Of a DNA stretch of 41,400 nt, positions 29,346-38,555 are shown piece by piece. Position 1 is the first letter of the stretch. Every line of letters begins with the position of its first letter. The translations under genes were made by a program, and so were the position numbers. Below the pieces are notes generated by a model. The model was not told where the DNA came from. It did no database searches and saw nothing but the letters and a program-made list of their open reading frames with translations. The DNA is from an uncultured bacterium (GTDB taxonomy: Bacteria > Bacillota > Clostridia > Oscillospirales > Oscillospiraceae). The stretch spans positions 1 to 41,400 of the forward strand of contig CANRXB010000022.1 of NCBI GenBank assembly GCA_947643715.1, in the 5' to 3' direction.

Positions 29346-31324
29346 TGGCCATCGTCAAAATGAAACGGCTGCGGCTGCTGTGCCTGCGCTCCGACCGGGA
29401 ACGGCTGCTGCGCGAGCTCCAGAGCCTGGGCTGCGTGGAGATCCGCGAGCCCGCCATCGACCTGTCCGACCCGGAGTGGGCCGGCCTGGCCAAGCCGGAG
29501 AGCGCAGGGCTGGAGAAGGCCAAGCAGGACAGCCTGCTGCTCGGCGACGCCCTGGAGGTCCTGCGCCGTTACGCTCCGGCCAAGGACGGCCTGTTCGCCC
29601 AGCGCCCCGGCATCACGGAAGGGGAGCTGTTCGACGACGGCGCCTACGCCGAGGGCCTGGCCGCCGCACGGCAGGTGATGGAGGCCGAACAGGCCCTGGC
29701 CGCCAAAACGGCGGAGAAAGCCAAGCTCCAGACCCAGAAGGCTTCCCTGGAGCCGTGGTCCAGCCTGGACGTGCCGCTGGAGACGGAGGGCACCGCCACG
29801 GTGCCCGTCCACTTCTGCTGTGTGCCCGTCAGGACCGACTTCGCCGCCCTGGAGGCGGCGGTGGGCCAGGCCACGGAGCTGGCCCAGCTCGTCCGGGCGG
29901 GGAGCGACAAGGAGCTGCGGTACTACCTGCTCATCTGCCACAGCTCGGCGCTGTCCCTCTGCAGCGAGGCCATGCGGCCCTTCGGGGCCTCCCGGGTCAC
30001 CCTGCGGGGCTGGACCGGGACGGCGGCGGCGGAGATCGCCAAGCTGGACGGCCGCATCGCCGCCCTGGAACGGGAGGAGGAACGGTGCAAGGCCGACTTG
30101 GCCGCCTTCGGGCAGCAGCGGGACGCACTGCGCCGCTGTGTGGACCGGGCTACCCAGGAGATCGGCCGGGAGCAGAACAAGGCCCGGCTCATCGACACCG
30201 ACGCCGCGTTCCTGCTGGACGGCTGGCTGCCCGCCGAGAACGAGCGTGAGCTCGAGGGGCTGCTGGGCGGCTTCCAATGCGCCTGGGAGATGGCCGACCC
30301 CACCCAGGAGGAGTACCCGCAAGTCCCCATCAAGCTGAAGAACAACCCCGTGACCGGGCCCTTCAACGTCATCACCGAGATGTACGCCATGCCCGCCTAC
30401 GACACCGTGGACCCCAACCCGCTGATGGCCCCGTTCTTCATCCTCTTCTTCGGCTTCATGATGAACGACATCGGCTACGGCCTGCTCATGGTGCTGGGCA
30501 CCGCGTTCTTCCTGATGAGAGCCAAACCCAAGGGCGGCACCCGGGACATGATGTCCATGTTCTTCATGTGCGGCATCAGTTCCATCTTCTGGGGCTGCCT
30601 CACCGGCAGCTTCTTCGGCGACTTCCTGCCTAAGCTCTTCCAACTGACGGGGATCTCCAATGATTTCGTCTGGTTCTGGCCCCCCCTGTTCACCCCCATC
30701 AACGACATCATCCTGGTGATGGTCGGCTCCATGATCATGGGCGTCGTCCAGGTGTTCACCGGCATGGCCGTCAGCGTGGAGGAGAAGTTCCGCCACGGCA
30801 ATGCGCTGGACGCCGTCACCCAGGAGATCGCCTGGTGGTGCATCCTGATCGGCGCGGCCCTGGCGATCGCCGGCTCCGCAGTGGCGGGCATCCCAGCCGT
30901 CCTGGGCACCGCGGGCATCGCGCTGCTGGCCGTGGGCCTGCTGCTGCTGCTGGCGGGCAACATCGTGCGCGCCAAAGGCATCGGCGGCGTCATGGGCTTC
31001 TTCGGCGACATCTACAACGGTATCTCCGGTTACTTCAGCGACATCCTGTCCTACCTGCGTCTCATGGCCCTGATGATGGCGGGCAGCATCATCGCCTCGG
31101 TGTTCAATACCCTGGGCGCGGTGTTCGGGCTGGTCCCCTTCATCGTCGTGGCCATCATCGGCAACGCTCTGTGCCTGGTACTCAATCTGCTGGGCTGCTA
31201 CGTCCACACCATGCGCCTGCAGTGCCTGGAGTTCTTCGGGCGCTTCTATCAGGACGGGGGCAAGCCTTTCCGTCCTCTGGCAGTAGAAACGAAATATGTA
31301 GACATCTTGAAGGAGGAAATGTAA
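29345..31324 (+). CDS. ntpI: V-type ATPase subunit I (a-subunit)
   Basis: The 659-residue subunit forms the ion half-channels against the rotor. The N-terminal 335 residues are cytosolic, with coiled-coil stretches. The membrane half has about seven to eight segments, including PFFILFFGFMMNDIGYGLLM and IILVMVGSMIMGVVQVFTGM. The essential Arg of the stator falls in SYLRLMAL (Arg572), equivalent to the yeast Vph1 SYLRLWAL motif. The C-terminal HTMRLQCLEFFGRFYQDGG is also conserved. AAGGAGG for the next gene overlaps its last codons. Confidence 0.94.
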   Translation: MAIVKMKRLRLLCLRSDRERLLRELQSLGCVEIREPAIDLSDPEWAGLAKPESAGLEKAKQDSLLLGDALEVLRRYAPAKDGLFAQRPGITEGELFDDGAYAEGLAAARQVMEAEQALAAKTAEKAKLQTQKASLEPWSSLDVPLETEGTATVPVHFCCVPVRTDFAALEAAVGQATELAQLVRAGSDKELRYYLLICHSSALSLCSEAMRPFGASRVTLRGWTGTAAAEIAKLDGRIAALEREEERCKADLAAFGQQRDALRRCVDRATQEIGREQNKARLIDTDAAFLLDGWLPAENERELEGLLGGFQCAWEMADPTQEEYPQVPIKLKNNPVTGPFNVITEMYAMPAYDTVDPNPLMAPFFILFFGFMMNDIGYGLLMVLGTAFFLMRAKPKGGTRDMMSMFFMCGISSIFWGCLTGSFFGDFLPKLFQLTGISNDFVWFWPPLFTPINDIILVMVGSMIMGVVQVFTGMAVSVEEKFRHGNALDAVTQEIAWWCILIGAALAIAGSAVAGIPAVLGTAGIALLAVGLLLLLAGNIVRAKGIGGVMGFFGDIYNGISGYFSDILSYLRLMALMMAGSIIASVFNTLGAVFGLVPFIVVAIIGNALCLVLNLLGCYVHTMRLQCLEFFGRFYQDGGKPFRPLAVETKYVDILKEEM

Positions 31325-31325
31325 A

Positions 31326-31814
31326 ATGGTTGCTTTTTTTGAAATGATGGGCGGTCAGGCCCTGGCCTTCATCGGCTTCGCTCTGGCGGTCGGCCTGTGC
31401 TGTATCGGTTCCGCCAAGGGCACCGGCATGGTGGGCGAAGCCGCCACCGGCGTGCTCTCCGTGACCCCCGAGCACTTCACCAAGTGCATGATCCTGCAGG
31501 CCCTCCCCGGCACCCAGGGCCTCTACGGCCTGGCCGCCGGCTTCTTCGGCCTGTTCACCCTGGGCTTCTTCTCCGGTAATCCCGCGACCCTCTCCGTGGC
31601 CGACGGCCTGGCCGTGCTGTTCGCCTGCGTGCCCATCATGCTGGGCGGCCTGCTCTCCGCCATCGCTCAGGGCCGCGTGGCCGCCGCCTCCATCAACATC
31701 GTGGCCAAGAAGCCCGACGATTATATGAAGGGCGTCATCATGTGCGGTATCGTGGAGTTCTACGCCATCCTGTCCCTGGTGGGCACCATCCTCCTGCTGA
31801 TGAACGCCCTGTGA
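31326..31814 (+). CDS. ntpK: V-type ATPase rotor proteolipid, subunit K, Na+-type
   Basis: The 162-residue rotor subunit is a duplicated hairpin of four membrane helices. All ligands of the E. hirae Na+ site are present: Leu60, Thr63 and Gln64 in ALPGTQGLYG, Gln115 in SAIAQG, and the essential Glu144 in GIVEFYAIL, with Tyr67 able to hold the Glu. Only the second hairpin has the carboxylate, as in other 16-kDa V-type proteolipids. AAGGAGG 9 nt upstream makes translation strong, as expected for a subunit needed in many copies. Sodium use is predicted from the ligands, not shown. Confidence 0.95.
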   Translation: MVAFFEMMGGQALAFIGFALAVGLCCIGSAKGTGMVGEAATGVLSVTPEHFTKCMILQALPGTQGLYGLAAGFFGLFTLGFFSGNPATLSVADGLAVLFACVPIMLGGLLSAIAQGRVAAASINIVAKKPDDYMKGVIMCGIVEFYAILSLVGTILLLMNAL

Positions 31815-31854
31815 TGGGTCACGATTTGATTCAGAAAGGCGGTAAGCCAAATAA

Positions 31855-32538
31855 ATGAACGGTATTGAAAAGATCACCGCACGCATCGAGGAGGACGGCA
31901 GGGCGGAGAACGACGCTGTCTTGGCCCAGGCCCGCGCCCAGGCTGCGGACATCGCCGCCAAGGCCCAGGCCGACGCGAAGGCCGCGGCGGACGAAGTGCT
32001 CGCCCAGGGCCGCCGCGCAGCGGAGGACCGGGCGCGCCACCTGGGCTCCATGGCCCAGATGGAGTGCCGCAAGGCGGTGCTCGCCGCCAAGCAGGACGTG
32101 ATCGAAGAGGCGTTCCGGCTGGCGCACAAGAAGCTGCTGGAGCTCCCCCGGGAACAGTATGTGGCCCTGCTGGCGGATCTGGCCGTGAAGGCTTCCACCA
32201 CCGGGCGGGAAAAGCTGATCTTCTCCGCCCCCGACCGGGCCCAGGTGGGCAAGGCGGTGGTGATGGCGGCCAACGAGAAGCTCGCCGGGGCCGTGGCCCC
32301 CAGGGTGCCGGACGCCTCGACCTCCAAGACCAAGGCCATGCTGAACAAGGTGATCACCGGCGCCTCCGCCGTGCTCAGCGGCACCGCCATGCTCACCCTG
32401 TCGGAAGAGACCCGGCCCATGGACGGCGGGTTCATCCTCAGCGACGGCGCGGTGGAGGTCAACTGCACCTTCGACACCCTCATCCGGCTCCAGCGCGGCG
32501 CGCTGTCGGGCGAGGTGGCCAAGGTGCTGTTCGGCTGA
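31855..32538 (+). CDS. ntpE: V-type ATPase subunit E (peripheral stalk)
   Basis: The 227-residue subunit pairs with the G/H-like stalk protein and holds the catalytic head. The N-terminal 100 residues are an Ala/Glu/Gln-rich helix (RAQAADIAAKAQADAKAAAD). The C-terminal domain (about 110-227) has the conserved GGFILSDGAVEVNCTFDTLI motif. A separate small gene-free gap of 40 nt precedes it; AGAAAGGCGG lies before ATG 31855. Operon order K-E-C is standard. Confidence 0.92.
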   Translation: MNGIEKITARIEEDGRAENDAVLAQARAQAADIAAKAQADAKAAADEVLAQGRRAAEDRARHLGSMAQMECRKAVLAAKQDVIEEAFRLAHKKLLELPREQYVALLADLAVKASTTGREKLIFSAPDRAQVGKAVVMAANEKLAGAVAPRVPDASTSKTKAMLNKVITGASAVLSGTAMLTLSEETRPMDGGFILSDGAVEVNCTFDTLIRLQRGALSGEVAKVLFG

Positions 32539-32576
32539 CCGGCCCCTTTCAGATCGCCATGAAAGGGGGAAGGACC

Positions 32577-33584
32577 TTGTCGAAAATGAAAAAACTGAAG
32601 GAAAACGATTTCCTGTCCATCTCCGCCCGCATCCGGGTCATGGAGACCCGCCTGCTCACGGCGGAGCGGATGGAGCGGATGATCGACGCCAAGGACGTGA
32701 ACGACGCGGCCAAGATCCTGTCCGAATGCGGCTACCCGGACCTGGGGGACGTCACGCCCTCCTCTCTGGAGGCCATGCTGGCCCAGGCCCAGGCCGCGCT
32801 GTTCCAGGACATGGGCGAGGCGGTGGACGACCGCGCGCTGATCGACGTGTTCCGCTGCAAGTACGATTACCACAACGCCAAGACCTTGGTCAAGGCCGAG
32901 TCGCTGGGAGCGGATCAGGACCGGCTGCTGCTGGGCGGGGGCCGGTACGACCCCGCCACGCTGGCCGAGGACTACCGCCGGGAGGACCTGAGCGCATACG
33001 CCGGAACGTTCCGGGAGGCGATCGGCCTGGCCCGGGAGGTGCTGGGCTCTTCCGGCGATCCGCAGCAGGCGGACCTCATCCTGGACCGAGCCTACTTCCA
33101 GGAGCTCGCCGCGCTCGCCCAGTGCTCGGGCAGCCGGTTCCTGGCGGGCTATGTGACGGCCCTGATCGACGGGGCCAACCTGCGCGCCGCCGTGCGTGCC
33201 GCGCGGCTGGGCAAGGGCCCGGACTTCCTGCGCCAAGTGCTGGTGGCTGGGGGCAGCGTGCCCCCCGGCGACATCTGCGTGGCCCAGGGCAGCGAGCTGG
33301 CCCACCTGTTCCGAGACACCGGCCTGGCCGCCGCCGCTGAGGCGGGCGCGGAGCTGGCCGTGCCCAATGGGGGCCCGCTCACCGGGTTCGAGCGCCTGTG
33401 CGACGACGCGGTCATGGACTACCTGGACAAAGCCAAGGCGATCCCCTTCGGGGAGCAGCCCGTGGTGGCCTATCTCTACGCCCGGGAGGCGGAGGCCACC
33501 GCTGTCCGCATCATCCTCGCCGGACGCATGGCCGGGCTGGACGGCGCCACCATCCGGCAGCGCCTGCGCCGGGCCTACTGCTGA
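32577..33584 (+). CDS. ntpC: V-type ATPase subunit C
   Basis: The 335-residue subunit links the central rotor stalk to the proteolipid ring. ENDFLSISARIRVMETRLL at the N-terminus, EALIDVFRCKYDYHNAKTL-like helices and the repeated three-helix units, with YFQELAALA and FERLCDDAVMDYLDKAK, fit the V/A-type C (AC39/NtpC) family. The start is uncertain: TTG 32577 sits at good distance from AAAGGGGG, ATG 32559 lies upstream without a site, and ATG 32586 lies 12 nt past GGAAGG. I use the TTG. Whichever is right changes the protein by only a few residues. Confidence 0.88.
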   Translation: MSKMKKLKENDFLSISARIRVMETRLLTAERMERMIDAKDVNDAAKILSECGYPDLGDVTPSSLEAMLAQAQAALFQDMGEAVDDRALIDVFRCKYDYHNAKTLVKAESLGADQDRLLLGGGRYDPATLAEDYRREDLSAYAGTFREAIGLAREVLGSSGDPQQADLILDRAYFQELAALAQCSGSRFLAGYVTALIDGANLRAAVRAARLGKGPDFLRQVLVAGGSVPPGDICVAQGSELAHLFRDTGLAAAAEAGAELAVPNGGPLTGFERLCDDAVMDYLDKAKAIPFGEQPVVAYLYAREAEATAVRIILAGRMAGLDGATIRQRLRRAYC

Positions 33585-33599
33585 GAAAGGGGGAGGCAT

Positions 33600-33917
33600 A
33601 TGGCAAACAGCTATCAGATCGCCGTGTTGGGCGACAAGGACAGCGTCATGGGCTTCAAGGCCTTGGGACTGACCGTCTTCCCCGTGGAGAGCGTGGAGCA
33701 GGCCCGTTCCGCCCTGCACCGCATCGCCCGTGAGGACTTCGCGGTGGTCTATCTCACCGAGCAGTTCGCCGCCCAGATGGAGGCGGACATCGCCCGGTAC
33801 AAGGACGAGCTCACCCCCGCCATCATCCTCATCCCCGGCAAGGAGGGCAGCTTGGGCCTGGGCATGGCCAACATCAAGAGATCCGTGGAGCGTGCCGTCG
33901 GCGCGGACATCCTGTGA
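33600..33917 (+). CDS. ntpG: V-type ATPase subunit F (NtpG)
   Basis: The 105-residue central-stalk subunit has a Rossmann-like fold: YQIAVLGDKDSVMGFKALGL, FAVVYLTEQFA and PAIILIPGKEGSLGLG are the conserved strands and turns, and SVERAVGADIL forms the C-terminal helix. GGGGGAGG lies just upstream of ATG 33600. It follows subunit C as in other bacterial V-type operons; a small membrane protein gene, not subunit A, comes next. Confidence 0.93.
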   Translation: MANSYQIAVLGDKDSVMGFKALGLTVFPVESVEQARSALHRIAREDFAVVYLTEQFAAQMEADIARYKDELTPAIILIPGKEGSLGLGMANIKRSVERAVGADIL

Positions 33918-33930
33918 GGGGCTCGCCGAG

Positions 33931-34134
33931 ATGTATGCCATCCTCAGTGTCATACTGATCGCGATCGGTATCATGATGCTTTTCAAGCCGCGCTCCTTTT
34001 ACGAGCTGACGCAGAGCTGGAAGCACGAGGGCGGCAGCGGTCCGTCCGACGCTTTCCTCCTGTCCGCCAGATTCGGCGGAGCGATGTTCGTGCTGGCCGG
34101 TATCGGCGGCGCGATCGCCACGGTCCTCCTGTGA
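33931..34134 (+). CDS. 67-residue two-helix membrane protein inside the ATPase operon
   Basis: The protein has two membrane helices, YAILSVILIAIGIMMLF (2-18) and FGGAMFVLAGIGGAIATVLL (48-67), joined by a hydrophilic loop with FYELTQSWKHEGGSGPSDA. This pattern (P-R-x-x-x-x-L-T-x-x-W-K, then P-S and a second helix) looks like small DUF6199-type membrane proteins; that family match is from memory and unverified. GAGGGG lies 9 nt before ATG 33931, using the last codon of subunit F. It sits between subunits F and A, where E. hirae and most bacterial V-ATPase operons have no gene. It may be an assembly or regulatory accessory of the membrane sector; that is inference. Confidence 0.8.
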   Translation: MYAILSVILIAIGIMMLFKPRSFYELTQSWKHEGGSGPSDAFLLSARFGGAMFVLAGIGGAIATVLL

Positions 34135-34190
34135 GCGCGGCGGCGTATGAGTTTGAACGATGACCTCAAGAAAGAAGGTATGAAAAGCCT

Positions 34191-35969
34191 ATGGGAAAAG
34201 TAGTTAAGGTCTCCGGCCCCCTGGTGGTGGCCACCGGCATGGCGGACGCGAACATGTCCGACGTGGTCCGCGTGGGTCCCGAGCGCCTCATCGGTGAGAT
34301 CCTCACCATGAACGGCGACTCCGCCTCCATCCAGGTCTATGAGGAGACCTCCGGCCTGGGCCCGGGCACCGAAGTGGTGACCACCGGCTCCCCCATGAGC
34401 GTGGAGCTGGGCCCCGGCATGATCGAGAACATCTATGACGGCATCCAGCGCCCGCTGGAGGAGATCATGAAGAAGGTCCAGGGCAACAACCTCCCCCGCG
34501 GCGTGGAGGTCCCCCCCATCGACCCCGAGAAGCTGTGGGAGTTCACTCCCGTGGTCAAGGCGGGCGACAAGGTGGTGGGCGGCGATATCCTGGGCACCGT
34601 CCCGGAGACGCCGGTGGTGCTCCACAAAGTCATGGTCCCCCCGAACCTGAAGGGAACGCTCAAGAGCGTGGTGAGCGCCGGGAAGTACAACGTCAAGCAG
34701 ACGGTGGCCGTGCTGACCCGCGAGGACGGCACCGAGGTGGAGCTGTCCATGAGCCAGCGCTGGCCCGTGCGTGTGGGCCGTCCCTACAAGCACAAGTATC
34801 CCCCCATCAAGCCCCTGTCCTCTGGGCAGCGCATCGTGGACACCTTCTTCCCCGTGGCCAAGGGCGGCACCGCCGCCATCCCCGGCCCCTTCGGCTCCGG
34901 CAAGACCGTGATGCAGCACGCCCTGGCCAAGTGGTCGGACGTGGACATCGTGGTGTATATCGGCTGCGGCGAGCGCGGCAACGAGATGACCGACGTGCTC
35001 CGGGAGTTCCCCGAGCTGGTGGACCCCCGTACCGGCGAGACGCTGATGAAGCGGACGGTGCTCATCGCCAACACCTCCGACATGCCCGTGGCCGCCCGTG
35101 AGGCGTCCATCTACACCGGCATCACCATCGCCGAGTACTTCCGGGACATGGGCTACGACGTGGCCGTCATCGCCGACTCCACCTCCCGCTGGGCCGAGGC
35201 CCTGCGCGAGATGTCCGGCCGTCTGGAGGAGATGCCCGGCGAGGAAGGCTATCCCGCCTACCTTGCCTCCCGTCTGGCCCAGTTCTATGAGCGGGCCGGC
35301 AGCGTGTCCTGCCTGGGCTCTGAAGAGGACCGCCGGGGCTCCCTCACCGCCGTGGGCGCGGTCTCCCCTCCGGGCGGCGACCTGGCCGAGCCCGTCTCTC
35401 AGGGCACCATGCGTATCGTCAAGGTGTTCTGGGCCCTGGACGCGTCCCTGGCCTACAAGCGCCACTTCCCCGCCATCAACTGGCTCACCTCCCACTCCCT
35501 GTACCTGGACTCCCTGAAGCCCTGGTTCGACGAGAACTTGGGTAAGGAGTTCCTCCAGGACCGGGAGCAGGCCATGAGCGTGCTCCAGCAGGAGGCCAGC
35601 CTGAACGAGATCGTGCAGCTCGTCGGCAAGGACTCCCTGTCCCCCGCCGATCAGCTCACCCTGGAGACCGCCCGTATGGTGCGCGAGGACTTCCTCCAGC
35701 AGAACTCCTTCGTGGACATCGACTCCTTCTCCACTTACGACAGGCAGAAGAAGCTGCTGGCCATGATCCTGGATTATGACAAGCTGTGCCGGGCCGCTAT
35801 CGCCAAGGACGCCCCTGTGGCCGACCTGTTCGTCATCCCCGCCCGCGAGCGCATCGGCCGCGCCAAGAGCGTCCCCGCCGACGAGTACGTCCAGGTGTAT
35901 GCCGATATCTCCGCCTCTATGGAGAAGGAGATCGACGAGGTCGTCAGAAAGGCAGGTGAGGAGCTGTGA
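34191..35969 (+). CDS. ntpA: V-type ATPase catalytic subunit A
   Basis: The 592-residue subunit carries the ATP-hydrolysing sites. Walker A is GPFGSGKT (232-239), the catalytic Glu lies in CGERGNEM, Walker B is in [20 protein letters not shown], and the non-homologous bulge expected for A-subunits lies at about 115-185. The ribosome binding site is poor (AGAAGG 13 nt upstream). An 18-codon ORF from ATG 34147 overlaps the start and may couple translation. The stop overlaps the GTG of subunit B by 3 bases. Confidence 0.96.
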   Translation: MGKVVKVSGPLVVATGMADANMSDVVRVGPERLIGEILTMNGDSASIQVYEETSGLGPGTEVVTTGSPMSVELGPGMIENIYDGIQRPLEEIMKKVQGNNLPRGVEVPPIDPEKLWEFTPVVKAGDKVVGGDILGTVPETPVVLHKVMVPPNLKGTLKSVVSAGKYNVKQTVAVLTREDGTEVELSMSQRWPVRVGRPYKHKYPPIKPLSSGQRIVDTFFPVAKGGTAAIPGPFGSGKTVMQHALAKWSDVDIVVYIGCGERGNEMTDVLREFPELVDPRTGETLMKRTVLIANTSDMPVAAREASIYTGITIAEYFRDMGYDVAVIADSTSRWAEALREMSGRLEEMPGEEGYPAYLASRLAQFYERAGSVSCLGSEEDRRGSLTAVGAVSPPGGDLAEPVSQGTMRIVKVFWALDASLAYKRHFPAINWLTSHSLYLDSLKPWFDENLGKEFLQDREQAMSVLQQEASLNEIVQLVGKDSLSPADQLTLETARMVREDFLQQNSFVDIDSFSTYDRQKKLLAMILDYDKLCRAAIAKDAPVADLFVIPARERIGRAKSVPADEYVQVYADISASMEKEIDEVVRKAGEEL

Positions 35970-37348
35970 TCCGAGAGTATAAGACCATCCAGGAGATCGC
36001 GTCCCCGCTGATGATGGTCAAGATGGTGGAGAACGTCACCTATGATGAGCTGGCCGAGGTCGAGCTGCCCGACGGCAGCATCCGCCGCGGCCAGGTGCTG
36101 GAGGTCAACGGCGACACCGCCGTGGTCCAGCTCTTCGAGTCCGCCGCGGGCATCAACCTGGCCCAGTCCAAGGTCCGTTTCCTGGGCCATCCCCTCCAGC
36201 TCGGCGTATCCGGCGACATGCTGGGCCGGGTGTTCAACGGCATGGGCGTGCCCATCGACGGCGGCCCCGCCATCCTGGCCGAAGAATACCGGGACATCAA
36301 CGGCCTGCCCATGAACCCCGCCGCCCGGGACTATCCCAACGAATTCATCCAGACGGGCATCTCCACCATCGACGGCCTGAACACCCTGGTGCGCGGGCAG
36401 AAGCTGCCCATCTTCTCCGGTTCCGGCCTGCCCCACGCCAACCTGGCCGCTCAGATCGCCCGCCAGGCAAAGGTGCTGGGGGACGAGAGCGCCAACTTCG
36501 CCGTGGTGTTCGCCGCCATCGGCATCACCTTCGAAGAGTCCGAGTTCTTCGTGCAGGAGTTCAAGCGCACCGGCGCCATCGACCGCACCGTGCTGTTCAC
36601 CAACCTGGCCGACGACCCGGCCGTCGAGCGTATCGCCACCCCGCGCATGGCGCTTACGGCGGCGGAGTACCTGGCCTTTGAGAAAGACATGCACGTGCTG
36701 GTCATCCTCACCGACATCACCAACTATGCCGAGGCCCTGCGCGAAGTGTCCGCCGCCAAGAAGGAGGTCCCGGGCCGCCGCGGCTTCCCCGGCTACCTGT
36801 ACACCAACCTGGCCACCATCTATGAGCGGGCCGGGCGTCAGCTCGGTAAGGCGGGGTCCATCACCATGATCCCCATCCTCACCATGCCCGAGGACGACAA
36901 GACCCACCCCATCCCCGACCTGACCGGGTATATCACCGAGGGCCAGATCATCCTGTCCCGGTCCCTGTACCGTCAGGGCATCAATCCCCCGGTGGACGTG
37001 CTGCCCTCCCTGTCCCGTCTGAAGGACAAGGGCATCGGCGTAGGCAAGACCCGGGAGGACCATGCCAACACCATGAACCAGCTCTTCGCCGCTTACTCCA
37101 CCGGTAAGGACAACAAGGAGCTGATGTCCATCCTGGGCGAAGCGGCGCTGACCCCCACGGACCTGCTGTACGCCAAGTTCGCCGACGAGTTCGAAAAACG
37201 CTATGTCAACCAGGGCTATGAGGAGAACCGCTCCATCGAGGAGACGCTGGACCTGGGCTGGGAGCTGCTGAGCATCCTGCCCACTGCCGAGTTGAAACGT
37301 ATCAAGCAGGAGTTCATCGAAAAGTATCTGCCCAAGAAAGACCAGTAA
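35966..37348 (+). CDS. ntpB: V-type ATPase subunit B
   Basis: The 460-residue non-catalytic subunit alternates with A in the head. It begins with GTG at 35966 overlapping the subunit A stop (GTGA), and GAGGAG precedes it. Conserved stretches include [20 protein letters not shown]-like [29 protein letters not shown] in place of a P-loop, and [20 protein letters not shown]. The last residues, [12 protein letters not shown], match the usual C-terminus. The degenerate P-loop is normal for B subunits. Confidence 0.96.
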   Translation: MIREYKTIQEIASPLMMVKMVENVTYDELAEVELPDGSIRRGQVLEVNGDTAVVQLFESAAGINLAQSKVRFLGHPLQLGVSGDMLGRVFNGMGVPIDGGPAILAEEYRDINGLPMNPAARDYPNEFIQTGISTIDGLNTLVRGQKLPIFSGSGLPHANLAAQIARQAKVLGDESANFAVVFAAIGITFEESEFFVQEFKRTGAIDRTVLFTNLADDPAVERIATPRMALTAAEYLAFEKDMHVLVILTDITNYAEALREVSAAKKEVPGRRGFPGYLYTNLATIYERAGRQLGKAGSITMIPILTMPEDDKTHPIPDLTGYITEGQIILSRSLYRQGINPPVDVLPSLSRLKDKGIGVGKTREDHANTMNQLFAAYSTGKDNKELMSILGEAALTPTDLLYAKFADEFEKRYVNQGYEENRSIEETLDLGWELLSILPTAELKRIKQEFIEKYLPKKDQ

Positions 37349-37361
37349 GGAGGGGCGAGAC

Positions 37362-38075
37362 ATGGCAAACACCGTGGTCAACCCCACCCGGATGGAGCTC
37401 ACCCGGCTCAAGGGCAAGCTCAAGACCGCCCAGCGGGGCCATAAGCTGCTCAAGGACAAACGGGACGAGCTGATGAAGCAGTTCCTGGACACCGTGCGGG
37501 AGCTGCGCTCCCTGCGTTCCCAGGTGGAGGCGGAGCTCATGCGGGTGCACAGCTCCTTCACCGTGGCCTCCGCACTGATGAGCGCCCAGGCCATGGAGCA
37601 GGCGCTGATGTACCCCAAGCAGAGCGTGGAGCTCACCATGACGTTCCAAAACATCATGAGCGTCAACGTGCCCGTCTATCACTACCAGACCCGCACCGAC
37701 GACACCGGCGACATCTTCCCCTACGGCTTCGCCGCCACCTCGGGCGAGCTGGACGGGGCGGTGGCCGCTCTGGGCGAGGTGTTCCAGTCCATGCTGAAGC
37801 TGGCCCAGACGGAAAAGGCCGCTCAGCTCATGGCGGAGGAGATCGAAAAGACCCGCCGCCGGGTGAACGCCCTGGAATATGTGGTCATCCCCCAGACCCA
37901 GGAGAACATCCGGTATATCACCATGAAGCTGGACGAGAACGACCGCTCTACCACGACCCGCTTGATGAAGGTGAAGGACATGATCTTGAAGGAAGCCATC
38001 GAGGAACGGCAGGCGAAGGACGCCAGGGCCGTAAAGGCTTTCGGCGGATCGAGCGAGACGCCCACAGAGGTCTGA
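37362..38075 (+). CDS. ntpD: V-type ATPase central-stalk subunit D
   Basis: The 237-residue subunit is the rotor shaft inside the A/B head. NPTRMELTRLKGKLKTAQRG at the N-terminus and the C-terminal helix KTRRRVNALEYVVIPQT are family signatures; both ends form one long coiled coil. AGGAGGGG precedes ATG 37362. It is the last gene of the operon, with a clear terminator 33 nt after the stop. The tail after residue 215 is variable in the family. Confidence 0.95.
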   Translation: MANTVVNPTRMELTRLKGKLKTAQRGHKLLKDKRDELMKQFLDTVRELRSLRSQVEAELMRVHSSFTVASALMSAQAMEQALMYPKQSVELTMTFQNIMSVNVPVYHYQTRTDDTGDIFPYGFAATSGELDGAVAALGEVFQSMLKLAQTEKAAQLMAEEIEKTRRRVNALEYVVIPQTQENIRYITMKLDENDRSTTTRLMKVKDMILKEAIEERQAKDARAVKAFGGSSETPTEV

Positions 38076-38107
38076 GGACCGGCCGCATCGTGCGCTCACT
38101 TGGACCG

Positions 38108-38154
38108 AAAAAGACGGTACTGCTCGGGAACGCTCCCGGGCAGTACCTCTTTTT
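38108..38154 (+). terminator. Terminator of the V-type ATPase operon
   Basis: GGTACTGCTCGGG (38116-38128) pairs with CCCGGGCAGTACC (38135-38147) with one G-U pair; outside it A5GA and TCT5 extend the stem, followed by T5. It closely resembles the hairpin at 38556-38594. Confidence 0.92.
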
Positions 38155-38271
38155 GCGCCGGACGGCCGATCTTCGCCCATGAGATACGGTCGGAGAAAAG
38201 ATCCTGGCAGGCAAAGGGATGCGGACCAAGCCCTCGCCGGCAGGGGCATCCATCGCGGCGGACCTGTACCA

Positions 38272-38300
38272 TTGACACAGCACGAAGATCGTGTTACCAT
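38272..38300 (+). promoter_or_regulatory. Promoter of the small gene at 38361
   Basis: A perfect TTGACA (38272-38277), a 17-nt spacer and TACCAT (38295-38300) lie about 60 nt before the start. This makes the small gene an independent transcription unit. Confidence 0.7.
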
Positions 38301-38360
38301 GATGTGGTAGGAAGAGATCGACAGGAGAACGGACCAAAGATGAAAGGAAGGTCGAACGTC

Positions 38361-38531
38361 ATGTGCTATTTCGATCCAGACGAATACGTCCGCAGCCACT
38401 GTGAGAGCTACCGCTCTGGGACCATATCCGACCGGGACATCGAGACGATCAAGTGCGACCCTGATCTGACCTACGATCAAAGGGAAGCCGCGATCAGCCA
38501 GCTCAACTATCTGTCCGGCATGTATTATTGA
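38361..38531 (+). CDS. Small hypothetical protein (56 residues)
   Basis: The protein begins MCYFDPDEYVRSHCESYRSG and continues as an acidic, probably helical chain (SDRDIETIKCDPDLTYDQRE, then AAISQLNYLSGMYY). It has three cysteines, no membrane segment and no signal peptide, and I recognise no family. AAGGAAGG lies 10 nt before ATG 38361; an in-frame ATG at 38340, 12 nt after AGGAG, would add seven residues. A consensus promoter before it and a perfect terminator after it argue that it is a real gene. It stands between the ATPase operon and convergent mutS. Confidence 0.65.
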   Translation: MCYFDPDEYVRSHCESYRSGTISDRDIETIKCDPDLTYDQREAAISQLNYLSGMYY

Positions 38532-38555
38532 GCCGGACACTGGCGTGAGGATGAA

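Noticed and set aside
31182-33986. Long minus-strand open frame (about 930 codons) under the V-ATPase operon
   Set aside because: Antisense shadow of subunits K, E, C and F, with a composition typical of shadows and no start signals.
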